DNA from: Methylobacterium marchantiae
GTDB taxonomy: Bacteria > Pseudomonadota > Alphaproteobacteria > Rhizobiales > Beijerinckiaceae
Direction of reading: 5' to 3'
DNA: 64,000 nt
NCBI RefSeq assembly: GCF_022179405.1
Contig: NZ_BPQT01000026.1
Location: 62,001 to 126,000, forward strand
Position numbers and translations under genes: made by a program. The notes beneath the pieces were generated by a model, which worked only from the letters and a program-made list of their open reading frames with translations, was not told the origin of the DNA and made no database searches. Below, in pieces: positions 45,260 to 54,280 of the stretch (position 1 is the first letter of the stretch; every line of letters begins with the position of its first letter).

Positions 45260-46290
45260 GCATCGTCGAGAAGATCCCCTGCACCATCGTCACCGGCTTC
45301 CTCGGAGCCGGGAAGACGACCCTCGTGCGCCACCTCGTGGAGAATGCCGGCGGACGGCGGCTGGCCATCATCGTCAACGAATTCGGCGATATCGGCTTCG
45401 ACGGGTCGTTCCTCGCGGCCTGCGGCATCGAGGGCTGCCAGGACGAGGACATCGTCGAGCTCGCAAACGGTTGCATCTGCTGCACCGTGGCCGACGATTT
45501 CGTTCCGGCCCTCAACAAGCTCCTCGACCGGGCCGACCCGCCCGAGCACATCCTGATCGAGACGTCGGGCCTTGCCCTGCCGAAGCCCCTGGTCCAGGCC
45601 TTCCACTGGCCGGCGATCCGTTCGCGGGTGACGGTGGACGGGGTCATCGCGGTGATCGACGGCCCTGCCGTCGCCGCCGGTTTCTTCGCCGACGATCCGG
45701 CGGCCCTCGCCGCCCAGCGCGCGGATGATGCCAGCGTCGACCACGACAACCCGTTGGAAGAGGTATTCGAGGACCAGCTCCTCTGCGCCGACCTCCTCGT
45801 GATGAACAAGGCCGACCTCCTCGACGAGGCCGGCAAGGCCAAGGTCCGTGCCGAAGTCGAGCGCCAATTGCCCCGCGCGGTGAAGATGGTCGAATCCGAG
45901 CATGGTCGCCTCGATCCGCGCGTGATCCTCGGCCTCGGCGCCGCAGCCGAGGACGACCTCGACGCCCGCCCCTCGCATCACGGCGAAGGGGAAGACCACG
46001 ATCACGACGATTTCGATTCCGTGGCGATCCCGGTTTCGTCCACCGCCAGTGCCGAAGATCTCGCCGCCCGCGTGGCCCGTGCCGCCGAGACGAAGGGCGT
46101 GCTGCGGATCAAGGGCTTCGCCGAGGTCACCGGCAAGCCGATGCGTCTCGTGGTCCAGGGTGTCGGCGCACGCATCGCCCATCATTACGACCGCCCATGG
46201 CGGGCAAGCGAGAACCGGGACGGCCGCCTCGTCGTGATCGGGCTCAAAGGCTTCGATCAGGCGGCGGTGGCATCCGCCCTGGCGGGATGA
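45256..46290 (+). CDS. cobW: CobW-type G3E GTPase (cobalt chaperone)
   Basis: The product is 344 aa. It has Walker A GFLGAGKT (14-21), the metal-binding CxCC motif NGCICC (C73, C75, C76), a guanine-specificity NKAD near 184 and a His/Asp-rich loop HHGEGEDHDHDD (241-252). The C-terminal CobW domain follows. It is thought to deliver Co(II) to the CobNST chelatase, which fits its place just before cobN. The start overlaps the DUF1636 stop (ATGA). Confidence 0.95.
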   Translation: MSIVEKIPCTIVTGFLGAGKTTLVRHLVENAGGRRLAIIVNEFGDIGFDGSFLAACGIEGCQDEDIVELANGCICCTVADDFVPALNKLLDRADPPEHILIETSGLALPKPLVQAFHWPAIRSRVTVDGVIAVIDGPAVAAGFFADDPAALAAQRADDASVDHDNPLEEVFEDQLLCADLLVMNKADLLDEAGKAKVRAEVERQLPRAVKMVESEHGRLDPRVILGLGAAAEDDLDARPSHHGEGEDHDHDDFDSVAIPVSSTASAEDLAARVARAAETKGVLRIKGFAEVTGKPMRLVVQGVGARIAHHYDRPWRASENRDGRLVVIGLKGFDQAAVASALAG

Positions 46291-46450
46291 GGCCGCTCAT
46301 GCGCCTGCGCGAACGAGCGTCACTGCGCCCTTCGTGGCGCGCGGCGGCGTTGGTTTTGGGCCCTGCCGACCCCATCCAGGCTAGCGGCTGTTCCGGCAGG
46401 CGCCCTCGCCCCGAGGCGCCGGCGCCTGCAAGCGCCGCGCGGCGCCCGCC

Positions 46451-49400
46451 ATGCATCTGATTCGCGTCGACACGGTCAGCCTCGACGAGGGCGAGGCCGC
46501 CATCGATCTGGGCCAGGCGCCCGGGGACATCGTGTTCCTGTCCTTCACCGATTCCGACCTATCGGGGCTGGCCGGCGCCCACGCGGCCGAGCGGGACGCG
46601 GCCGGGGACGGTTTCCCGACCCTGCGCCTCACCAAACTCGCGCGGCTGCGACACCCGATGTCCGTCGATCTCTACGTGGACGGCGTCATCGCGCGCTCGA
46701 AGATCGTCGTCATCCGCTGTCTGGGCGGCCTCGATTACTGGCGCTACGGCATCGAGCGGGCCGCCACGGCGGCCCGTGCCGGCGGCGTCAAGCTCGTGGT
46801 GATTCCCGGCTGCGACAAGCCGGATCCGCGCCTCACCGCCTATTCCACGGTCCCGTCCGATCTCGTCGAGACGCTTGAGAAGTACTGCCGCGCCGGGGGA
46901 ACCGACAACCTGCGCCAGATGCTCCGGCGGCTGGCGCAGGAGATCGGATATGGCCTCGATGCGGCGCCCCCGATCGCCCTGCCGAGGGGCTTCGCCTGGT
47001 GCTCCGGCTGCGGCCCTGTATCCGCGGAGATCGCGCTCGCGGCCGCTGGATTGCATCGCCCTCTCGCCCTTCTCCTCGTCTACCGTTCGGCCGTGCTCGG
47101 CGGCGACACAAGACCGATGGTAGAAGTGGCCGCCGCGCTCGGAGAGCGCGGCATCGGAACAGTCACCATGGCGGTGGCGAGCCTGAAGGACCCGGCCGCC
47201 CTCGACGTCGTGCGAGGCTCGATCGCGTCGCGCCGGCCCGACATCGTCATCGCGGCCACAGCCTTCTCGGCGCGCGAGGATACCAGCTTCGTCCTCGACG
47301 CCGTCGACGTTCCCATCCTCCAGGCCTTCACCATCGGTGCGGCGAAGAACGCCTGGGAGGCCTCGGCGCGGGGCATGAACGCCGCCGACCTCGCCATGCA
47401 GGTGGCTCTTCCGGAGTTCGACGGGCGCCTCGCGGGCTTCCCGATCTCGTTCAAGGAGGACGGGCCGGAGACCGACGGCTTCAGCGAACGCCGCGCCGTC
47501 CCCTTTCCCGCCGGGATCGCGGCCCTGGCCGACCGCGCCTCTGCCTGGATCGCGCTGAAGCACCGCCCGCGAAGCGAGCGCCGCCTTGCCCTCGTCCTGT
47601 CCGACTATCCTGCCCGAGGCGGGCGGGCAGGCTTCGCCGTGGGGCTCGACACGCCGGCGAGCGCACGAGCCATCGCGGAGGTGCTGCGGCACGCCGGATA
47701 TGCGGTCGGAAACCTGCCGGAGCCGGATGTGCTGATGCGCGGGCTGACGAAGGAAGCGCCGACTTTCGCCGTGCCGCTCGTCGCCTATCGCGGCTGGCTC
47801 GCCACGCTGTCGCAGGAGGAGCGCGACACGCTCGAGCAGCGCTGGGGGAAGCCGGAATCCGACCCTTTCTGCGTCGAGGGGGCGTTCCGCTTCGCGATGG
47901 TGCTCACCGGCTCTCCCTGTTGTTCAAGATCGCATCCCGAGGTGACGGCGCACGGCGCCGGCCTCGGAGGCCTCGCCGTCTTCCTCCAGCCCGACCGCGG
48001 CCGGGCTGCCGACCGGAAGGCGGGCTATCACGATCCCGACGAGCCGCCGACCCATGCCTATCTCGCCTTCCATCTCGGATTGCGCCAGCGATTCGACGCA
48101 CTGATCCATCTCGGTACCCACGGCACCACCGAGTGGTTGCCGGGCAAGGCGGTGGCACTGTCGCCGACATGCTGGCCGGCGCGGGCGATCGGGCACCTCC
48201 CCGTGATCTACCCGTTCATCGTCGACGATCCCGGCGAGGCGGCTCCGGTGAAGCGCCGGCTCGGCGGCATCGCCCTCGGCCACCTGACGCCGCAGACCGA
48301 ATGCGCCGGGCTGACGCCCGAAGCGGCCCGCCTGCGCGAACTCGTGGAGGAATATTCCTCGGCGAGCGTGCTCGATCCCCGCCGGGCCGAGATCATCGCC
48401 CGCGCGATCCTCGACGACGCACGCGATGCCGGCCTGCTCTCGGGCGCCGGAATCGACGCGGACACGCCGATGGCCGACGCTCTCACCGCCCTCGACGCCC
48501 ATCTGTGCGATCTCGGCGAAGTGACCACCCGCGACGGGCTGCACGTCTTCGGCGATGCCCCCGACGATGCACCAGACAGCGTGAGGGCCTGCGCGGCGGG
48601 CGAGCGGGCGGGGCTGCTCGCGGCCCTCGACGGGCGCTTCGTTCCTCCCGGCCCCGCCGGGTCGCCCTCGCGCGGGCGCACCGACGTGATGCCCACCGGG
48701 CGCAACCTCACGACCCTCGATCCGCGCAGCCTGCCGACGCGGGCCGCCGCCCTGCTCGGAGCCAGGGCCGCCGACGCCGTTGTGCGGCGCTATCTTCAGG
48801 ACGAGGGCGAGTATCCGGCCCGCATCGTCATGGATCTCTGGGCCTCGCCGACCCTGCGCACCGGCGGCGAGGACGTGGCCCACGCCCTCGCGCTGATGGG
48901 CGTCCGCCCGACCTGGGACCACGCCTCCACCCGCGTCACCGGTTTCGAGGTGCTGCCCCTCGCCCTTCTCGACCGGCCCCGGATCGACGTGACCATGCGG
49001 GTCTCCGGCGCGTTCCGCGACACGTTCCCCGAGACCCTGTCGCTCCTCGCCCGCGCCGCCGACGCCGTGGCCGGACGCGACGAGGAGGATGCGGAGAACC
49101 CGCTCGCCGCCGCGCGCCGCCGGGGCGAGGCCTCGGCCCGCGTCTACGGTGCCGCACCCGGCCGTTACGGAGCCGGCGCCGGCGAACTCGCCCTCGACGG
49201 GCAATGGCAGAGTCGCGAAGAACTCGGCCGAGCCTATCTCGATGCCACCTCGCATGCCTATGGCGGCCAGCAGGATGCGGCGGATGCCGGCTTCACCGCC
49301 CGCGTCGCGCAGGCCGACGCCTATGTCCACGCCTTCGACGTCGCCGAACGCGATCTCCTCGACGGCGACGCCGCAGTGGAGGCCATGGGCGGGTTCGCCT

Positions 49401-49825
49401 CGGCCGCCGCCCTCACCGGCGCAGTACCCGCGCTCTACAGCCTCGACGTGGCCGACCCCGAGACCCCGAAAGCCCGGACCGCCCGCGAGGATGCCGCCCG
49501 GCTCATCGGCGCCAAACTCTCCAATCCGCGCTGGATCGCGGCGCAGCTGCGCCACGGCTATCGCGGCGCGCAAGAACTGGCGCAGGGGATCGATGCGGTG
49601 TTCGTGCTCGCCGCCACCACCGATGCCGTCTCCGACGCGGATCTCGACCGGCTCTACGGCGCGATGATCGCCGACCTCGACACGTTCGACGTCCTGCGCG
49701 CGGCCAATCCGGATGCGGCCCGCGCCATCCTCGAGCGGTTCGACGATGCCCGCCGCCGCGGCCTCTGGACCACCCGCCGCAACGCCATGGCCGCCGACGA
49801 ACTGATGCCGGAGGCCGCCGAATGA
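46451..49825 (+). CDS. cobN: Cobaltochelatase subunit CobN
   Basis: The product is 1124 aa. It is the large subunit of the ATP-dependent aerobic cobaltochelatase that puts Co(II) into hydrogenobyrinic acid a,c-diamide. Blocks seen are LIHLGTHGTTEWLPGKAVAL, LPVIYPFIVDDPGEA, MPTGRNLTTLDPRSLPT and the C-terminal RNAMAADELMP. It is somewhat shorter than Pseudomonas CobN but has its full order of domains. A 160-base GC-rich gap separates it from cobW, and its stop overlaps cobG. The CobS and CobT partners are not in this window. Confidence 0.95.
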   Translation: MHLIRVDTVSLDEGEAAIDLGQAPGDIVFLSFTDSDLSGLAGAHAAERDAAGDGFPTLRLTKLARLRHPMSVDLYVDGVIARSKIVVIRCLGGLDYWRYGIERAATAARAGGVKLVVIPGCDKPDPRLTAYSTVPSDLVETLEKYCRAGGTDNLRQMLRRLAQEIGYGLDAAPPIALPRGFAWCSGCGPVSAEIALAAAGLHRPLALLLVYRSAVLGGDTRPMVEVAAALGERGIGTVTMAVASLKDPAALDVVRGSIASRRPDIVIAATAFSAREDTSFVLDAVDVPILQAFTIGAAKNAWEASARGMNAADLAMQVALPEFDGRLAGFPISFKEDGPETDGFSERRAVPFPAGIAALADRASAWIALKHRPRSERRLALVLSDYPARGGRAGFAVGLDTPASARAIAEVLRHAGYAVGNLPEPDVLMRGLTKEAPTFAVPLVAYRGWLATLSQEERDTLEQRWGKPESDPFCVEGAFRFAMVLTGSPCCSRSHPEVTAHGAGLGGLAVFLQPDRGRAADRKAGYHDPDEPPTHAYLAFHLGLRQRFDALIHLGTHGTTEWLPGKAVALSPTCWPARAIGHLPVIYPFIVDDPGEAAPVKRRLGGIALGHLTPQTECAGLTPEAARLRELVEEYSSASVLDPRRAEIIARAILDDARDAGLLSGAGIDADTPMADALTALDAHLCDLGEVTTRDGLHVFGDAPDDAPDSVRACAAGERAGLLAALDGRFVPPGPAGSPSRGRTDVMPTGRNLTTLDPRSLPTRAAALLGARAADAVVRRYLQDEGEYPARIVMDLWASPTLRTGGEDVAHALALMGVRPTWDHASTRVTGFEVLPLALLDRPRIDVTMRVSGAFRDTFPETLSLLARAADAVAGRDEEDAENPLAAARRRGEASARVYGAAPGRYGAGAGELALDGQWQSREELGRAYLDATSHAYGGQQDAADAGFTARVAQADAYVHAFDVAERDLLDGDAAVEAMGGFASAAALTGAVPALYSLDVADPETPKARTAREDAARLIGAKLSNPRWIAAQLRHGYRGAQELAQGIDAVFVLAATTDAVSDADLDRLYGAMIADLDTFDVLRAANPDAARAILERFDDARRRGLWTTRRNAMAADELMPEAAE

Positions 49826-51255
49826 GCGCCCCGCGCCGCGTCTTGCCAGAACCGTCGCGCCGGGGCTGGTGCCCAAGCCTGGCCCGCCCGATGCCCACCG
49901 GCGACGGACTGCTCGCCCGCATCCACCCGCCGCTGGGAATCCTCTCCCCGGCGCAGGCACGTGCGATCGCCGACGGGGCCCGGCGCCACGGCAACGGCCA
50001 TATCGACGTCACAGCGCGGGCGAACCTGCAGATCAGGGGCGTCTCAGACGAGACCGCCGAGCCGCTCTCTCGCTGGCTCGACGGCGCCGGCCTCGGCGAT
50101 GTCCGCGACGATGGCGGCCCGCAGCGCCTGACCCTGACCGCGCCGCTGGCGCCGCCCGAGGTGATGGCACTCGCGGCGACGATTGAAGCGATCGGCCTCG
50201 GCATCCCCGGACTGCCGGCCAAAACCATCGTCATCGTCACATCGGCCATCCCCGGCATCTTCCCCGGACGGGCGGAGCACGAGCGGAGCCCAGTCGAAGA
50301 GGTCTCGCAGCGTCGATGTTCGGGCGCCATGGTTCAGGAGCCGCTGGCGCGGCCCATTCTCGCCTTGGATCCCGGATCGTCCTCCGCTCACGCTGCGAAT
50401 GTCCGGGAAGGGGGAGCCGGCCTGTCAGAGACGGAAGCCGACCTTCGCGTGGTGGTCGTGGCCCCCGGCCGGGTCGCGCTCGCCCTTGCCGATTCGGAAT
50501 GGTTCGCCGAAATCGATGCGGATCGCGTACCAGACGTCGTCGCGGGGACATTGCATGCGCTCGTAGGAAGCGGCCAGCGGCGGATGCGGGACATCCCGGC
50601 TGAGGAGCGAGCGAAGCTCGCCGCTTCCCTGGGCCTGCAGCCGGGACCGATGTCCCTGCCGGCACGGTCGCCATCCGCCGGCCTCACGCCGTTGTCCGAC
50701 GGACGAACCGCCATCCTCCTCGACGCACCGTTCGGCCGACTCACGGCGAGCGCCCTCGATCGCCTCGCAGATCGTGCGGAGGCAATGGGAAGCGACATCC
50801 ATCTCGCACCGTCCCGTGGCTTCGCCCTCGTCGCGTCGGATGGGGCAGCGGCCCGTGGTGCCCGCGACGCCCTCGCCTTCCTCTTCATCACCGAGCCCGA
50901 CGATCCGCGCGGGAGCATCGCCGCCTGCCCCGGCGCGCCGGCATGCGCTTCCGGATCGACTCCGACCCTCGTCGACGCGGCCCGGCTGGCACAGGCCTTC
51001 CGGCCCTTCGCGGCGATGGGCCTCTCGGCTCATGTGTCCGGCTGCGCGAAAGGCTGCGCCCATCCGGGTGCCGCATCGCTCACCCTCGTCGGGCGCGACG
51101 GCCTCTATGGCATCGTCATCGGCGGCCGACCCGATACGTTGCCGGCGACGCTCCTCACTTTCGACGCGGCGCTGGAGCGGGTAAGGAGAGCCGATCCGAC
51201 CCATCACGGCAACCTCGCCGACGCCCTAGCCCACGCTTTCAGGACACCGACATGA
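49822..51255 (+). CDS. cobG: Precorrin-3B synthase CobG with an in-frame insertion
   Basis: The product is 477 aa. It is a sulfite/nitrite-reductase-like oxygenase: N-terminal half with GHIDVTARANLQIRGV, C-terminal Fe4S4/siroheme motifs ACPGAPAC and VSGCAKGCAHPG. It turns precorrin-3A to 3B. Residues from about 141 to 200 (SAIPGIFPGRAEHERS... to GGAG) do not look like CobG and correspond to an inverted-repeat DNA element (listed separately). Reading frame is kept. Length is greater than usual for the family for this reason. The start overlaps cobN, and the stop overlaps cobH. Confidence 0.9.
   Translation: MSAPRRVLPEPSRRGWCPSLARPMPTGDGLLARIHPPLGILSPAQARAIADGARRHGNGHIDVTARANLQIRGVSDETAEPLSRWLDGAGLGDVRDDGGPQRLTLTAPLAPPEVMALAATIEAIGLGIPGLPAKTIVIVTSAIPGIFPGRAEHERSPVEEVSQRRCSGAMVQEPLARPILALDPGSSSAHAANVREGGAGLSETEADLRVVVVAPGRVALALADSEWFAEIDADRVPDVVAGTLHALVGSGQRRMRDIPAEERAKLAASLGLQPGPMSLPARSPSAGLTPLSDGRTAILLDAPFGRLTASALDRLADRAEAMGSDIHLAPSRGFALVASDGAAARGARDALAFLFITEPDDPRGSIAACPGAPACASGSTPTLVDAARLAQAFRPFAAMGLSAHVSGCAKGCAHPGAASLTLVGRDGLYGIVIGGRPDTLPATLLTFDAALERVRRADPTHHGNLADALAHAFRTPT
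50259..50410. repeat. Inverted-repeat (palindromic) element inside cobG
   Basis: The left end CTTCCCCGGAC (50259-50269) matches the reverse complement of the right end GTCCGGGAAG (50401-50410), and inner segments also pair: GCACGAGCGGAGC on the left with the reverse complement of CCTCCGCTCACGC on the right. The element is about 152 bp, is open in the cobG frame and adds around 50 residues. It resembles a dispersed palindromic repeat rather than an IS; it carries no transposase. That it is mobile is inference. Confidence 0.65.
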
Positions 51256-51884
51256 GTTCGCGCCTCGACTATCTGCGCGACGGCCAGGCGATCTACGCCC
51301 AGTCTTTCGCCATGATCCGCGCCGAGGCCGACCTCGCCCGCTTCACCGGCACCGCCGAGCGCGTCGTCGTGCGGATGATCCACGCCTGCGGCATGACCGA
51401 CCTGCCGAAGGACGTGGAGGCCTCCGAGGATTTCGCGAGCCGTGGCGAGGCCGCGCTGAAGGCCGGCGCGCCGATCCTGTGCGACGTCCGCATGGTCGCC
51501 GACGGAGTCACCCGCTCGCGCCTGCCCGCCGACAACCGGGTGATCTGCACTCTCACCGATCCGCGCGTGCCGGGGCTCGCCGCCGAGATGGGCACCACCC
51601 GCACGGCTGCCGCCATGGAACTCTGGCGCGAGCACCTGCCTGGCAGCATCGTCGCCGTCGGCAACGCGCCGACCGCCCTGTTCCGTCTCCTCGAACTTCT
51701 CGACGAGGGCATCGCCCCTCCGGCGGCGGTGATCGGCATTCCCGTGGGATTCGTGGGTGCGGCGGAATCCAAGGAGGCCCTCGCCCGCGACGGCCGCGTG
51801 CCCTTCATCGTCGTCCACGGTCGGCGGGGCGGCAGCGCCATGACCGCATCGGCGATCAACGCACTCGCCAACGAGATCGAGTGA
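51252..51884 (+). CDS. cobH: Precorrin-8X methylmutase
   Basis: The product is 210 aa. The catalytic His is in VVRMIHACGMTD (about residue 43), with later conserved blocks DVRMVADGVTRSRLP, GNAPTALFRL and IPVGFVGAAESKEAL. It moves the C-11 methyl to C-12, forming hydrogenobyrinic acid. The ATG start overlaps the cobG stop, and the stop shares bases with the cobI ATG. Confidence 0.96.
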   Translation: MSSRLDYLRDGQAIYAQSFAMIRAEADLARFTGTAERVVVRMIHACGMTDLPKDVEASEDFASRGEAALKAGAPILCDVRMVADGVTRSRLPADNRVICTLTDPRVPGLAAEMGTTRTAAAMELWREHLPGSIVAVGNAPTALFRLLELLDEGIAPPAAVIGIPVGFVGAAESKEALARDGRVPFIVVHGRRGGSAMTASAINALANEIE

Positions 51885-52675
51885 TGGATTCGAGCGAGCG
51901 GATTCCTCCCGCCGAGCTGGCGGACTTCACCGAGATCCCGCGAACGGTCACCACCGGAACGCTCTACGGCGTCGGCATGGGACCGGGCGATCCGGACTAC
52001 CTGACCGTTCGCGCCATGAAGGTCCTCGCCGAGGCGCCAGTCCTGGTCCACTTCTGCAAGAAGGGCCGGCGCGGCAATTCGCGGACCATCGCCGACGCCG
52101 TGATGTGCGACCCCGCCCGCGAGTTGGCCCTGGTCTATCCCTACACCACAGAACTGCACCCGGAGCACCCGGACTACGTCTCGGCGCTGGCAGCCTTCTA
52201 CGACGACGCGGCGAGCCGGCTTGCCGACCATCTCGGAGCCGGGCGTGACGTGGCGATCCTGTCGGAGGGTGACCCGTTCTTCTACGGCTCGTTCATGCAT
52301 CTGTGGCGGCGCCTGAAGGACCATTTCCCAGTGGAGGTGGTACCCGGCGTTACCGGCATGTCCGGGTGCTGGACGCGGGCCGGCACGCCGATCACCTGGG
52401 GTGACGACGTGCTGACGATCCTGCCGGCGACCCTCGGCCATGAAGCCCTGGTGGAGCGGCTGCGCATCACCGATGCCGCCGTCATCATGAAGCTCGGGCG
52501 GCACCTGCCGAAGGTCCGCATGGCATTGGCCGAGACCGGGCTGCTCGACCGCGCCGTATACGTGGAGCGGGGCACGATGGCCGGCGAGAAAGTCATCGCA
52601 TTGGCCGACAAGCCGGATGATGCGGCACCCTACTTCTCCATGGTGCTGGTGCCCGGCGAGGGACGCCGTCCGTGA
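51884..52675 (+). CDS. cobI: Precorrin-2 C20-methyltransferase
   Basis: The product is 263 aa. SAM-binding tetrapyrrole methylase motifs are GTLYGVGMGPGDPDYLTV (about 25), ILSEGDPFFYGSFM (about 125) and VVPGVTGMSGCW. The FCKKGRRGNSRTIAD block is specific for CobI/CbiL. It methylates C-20 of precorrin-2. Overlaps at both ends with cobH and cobJ show tight coupling. The first 20 residues are an extra polar tail. Confidence 0.95.
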   Translation: MDSSERIPPAELADFTEIPRTVTTGTLYGVGMGPGDPDYLTVRAMKVLAEAPVLVHFCKKGRRGNSRTIADAVMCDPARELALVYPYTTELHPEHPDYVSALAAFYDDAASRLADHLGAGRDVAILSEGDPFFYGSFMHLWRRLKDHFPVEVVPGVTGMSGCWTRAGTPITWGDDVLTILPATLGHEALVERLRITDAAVIMKLGRHLPKVRMALAETGLLDRAVYVERGTMAGEKVIALADKPDDAAPYFSMVLVPGEGRRP

Positions 52676-53430
52676 CAGGCTCCGTCACGGTGATCGGCCT
52701 GGGCCCCGGCGATCCGCGCCTTCTGACGCAGGCGGCGAGCGAGGCCCTGGCGCAGGCGCAGGACCTCATCGGTTACATTCCCTACGTTGCCCGCGTGCCC
52801 GACCGACCGGGGTTGACCAAGCACGCCACCGACAACCGCGTCGAGATCGACCGCGCCGGCCATGCCCTGGCGCTCGCCGCCTCAGGTCGCCGGGTCGCGG
52901 TGGTGTCGGGGGGCGATCCCGGCGTCTTCGCCATGGCGGCCGCGATTTTCGAGGCGGTGGAGAACGGCGCCCCGGAATGGCGCCATCTCGCCATCACCGT
53001 TGAGCCCGGCATCACGGCGATGCTTGCGGCAGCGGCCCGCCTCGGCGCCCCTCTCGGTGGGGATTTCTGCGCCATGTCCCTGTCCGACAACCTCAAGCCC
53101 TGGGAGGTCATCACCGCGAGGCTCGAGGCGGTCCTGCGAGTGGATTTCGTGATCTCGCTCTACAACCCGATCTCCTCGGCCCGGCCTTGGCAGCTCGGCG
53201 CGGCCCTCGGCCTCGCCGCCGAGCATCGTTCGCCCGAGACGCCGGTGGTCTTCGCCCGCGCCGTCTCGCGCCCGGACGAGGCGATCCGAGTGCTGACATT
53301 GGCGCAGGCACGGGAAACTACGGCCGACATGGCGACGATGGTGATCATCGGCGCCTCCGGTACCCGGTTGATCCCGCGCGGCGACGGCGCGGCCCCCTTC
53401 GTCTACACCCCGCGCAGCGTGCCGGCGTGA
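52672..53430 (+). CDS. cobJ: Precorrin-3B C17-methyltransferase
   Basis: The product is 252 aa. It has VIGLGPGDPRLLTQAA (about residue 6), VSGGDPGVFAMAAAIFEAVE and FCAMSLSDNLKPWEVI, which are CobJ/CbiH hallmarks. It contracts the ring and methylates C-17. The start is a GTG at 52672 overlapping the cobI end. It is the last gene of the riboswitch-led run; a hairpin follows at 53474-53514 before the convergent cobK. Confidence 0.95.
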   Translation: MTGSVTVIGLGPGDPRLLTQAASEALAQAQDLIGYIPYVARVPDRPGLTKHATDNRVEIDRAGHALALAASGRRVAVVSGGDPGVFAMAAAIFEAVENGAPEWRHLAITVEPGITAMLAAAARLGAPLGGDFCAMSLSDNLKPWEVITARLEAVLRVDFVISLYNPISSARPWQLGAALGLAAEHRSPETPVVFARAVSRPDEAIRVLTLAQARETTADMATMVIIGASGTRLIPRGDGAAPFVYTPRSVPA

Positions 53431-53473
53431 GAATGGGCCTCGCGGTGCCGACCTCGTCTCCCCCATCCGCGGA

Positions 53474-53514
53474 CCTCATCCTGAGGTGCCTGCGCAGCGG
53501 GCCTCAGGATGAGG
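53474..53514. terminator. REP-like stem-loop between cobJ and cobK
   Basis: CCTCATCCTGAGG at 53474-53486 pairs exactly with CCTCAGGATGAGG at 53502-53514, with a 15-base loop containing TGCGCAGCGG. This CCTCATCCTGAGG hairpin is a widespread extragenic repeat in alphaproteobacteria. Here it separates two convergent genes and could end transcription from both sides. Confidence 0.75.
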
Positions 53515-53528
53515 GTGCGGGTGGGAGG

Positions 53529-54266
53529 TTAGTGCTCCAGGCGTCTTTCCAGCCACGCCAGCGCACCGGCCGCATCCGTCACTCGCTCCACGTCGGGCTT
53601 CCGCGGCGGTCGCACGATCAATACCGGCAGAGAGAGCGTGCGGGCGGCGGCGATCTTCCCGTAAGTAGCGGGGCCGCCGGAATTCTTGCTCACCAGAATT
53701 TCGATCCGCCGCTCGGCGAGAAACGCCGCTTCGGCGACTTCGTCGAAAGGTCCGCGCGCGGCGATTTCCGTGAGGCGCGGGACCGGCAGCGCATCACCGA
53801 CCGGTTCGATCGCGCGGACCACGTAATCGTGCTGCGGGGCGACCGCGAAGGCGCCGACTTCGAGGCGGCCGATGGTGAGGAACACACGGCGGGGAGCGGT
53901 GCCGAGGCAGGCCGCGGCCTCCGCCATGGTATCGACTTCTGTCCAGACATCCCCGGCCTGCCGCTCCCAGGCTGGGCGGCGGATGGCGAGAAGCGAAACG
54001 CCGACTGCCTCGCAGGCCAGTGCCGCATTGGCGCTGATCCGGGCCGCGAAGGGATGCGTCGCATCGATCACCGCCTCGATGCGGTTTTCGGCGATCCAGG
54101 CGGCGAGGCCTTCAACCCCGCCAAAACCACCGATACGGGTGCGCACCGGTTCACGCTTCGGTGCGCTGGTGCGGCCGGCAAGCGACAGAATCGCATCGAT
54201 CCTCGAATCGAGACCTTTGACCAATGTGCTCGCCTCGGTGGTGCCGCCGAGGATCAAAACTCGCAT
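53529..54266 (-). CDS. cobK: Precorrin-6A reductase
   Basis: The product is 245 aa. It has the N-terminal nucleotide-binding MRVLILGGTTEASTL, GFGGVEGLAAWI, DATHPFAARISANA and SKNSGGPATYGKIAAA blocks of CobK/CbiJ. It reduces precorrin-6A with NADPH to dihydro-precorrin-6. It is the only cob gene of the 43.6-58.2 kb part on the minus strand, and starts 14 bases from the cobL start. Confidence 0.95.
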   Translation of the reverse strand: MRVLILGGTTEASTLVKGLDSRIDAILSLAGRTSAPKREPVRTRIGGFGGVEGLAAWIAENRIEAVIDATHPFAARISANAALACEAVGVSLLAIRRPAWERQAGDVWTEVDTMAEAAACLGTAPRRVFLTIGRLEVGAFAVAPQHDYVVRAIEPVGDALPVPRLTEIAARGPFDEVAEAAFLAERRIEILVSKNSGGPATYGKIAAARTLSLPVLIVRPPRKPDVERVTDAAGALAWLERRLEH

Positions 54267-54280
54267 CGTCGCCTTCTCCC

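Noticed and set aside
46197-46460. 87-codon frame covering the cobW-cobN gap
   Set aside because: Arg/Pro/Ala-rich, overlaps the cobW end and has no recognisable domain.
46999-49821. Very long open frame in a second frame over cobN, joined to cobG
   Set aside because: Only the part from 49822 encodes CobG. The upstream part is an Arg-rich shadow of cobN and has no domain.
47924-49960. 678-codon minus-strand frame opposite cobN
   Set aside because: Antisense shadow with glycine/arginine-rich low complexity; no motif.
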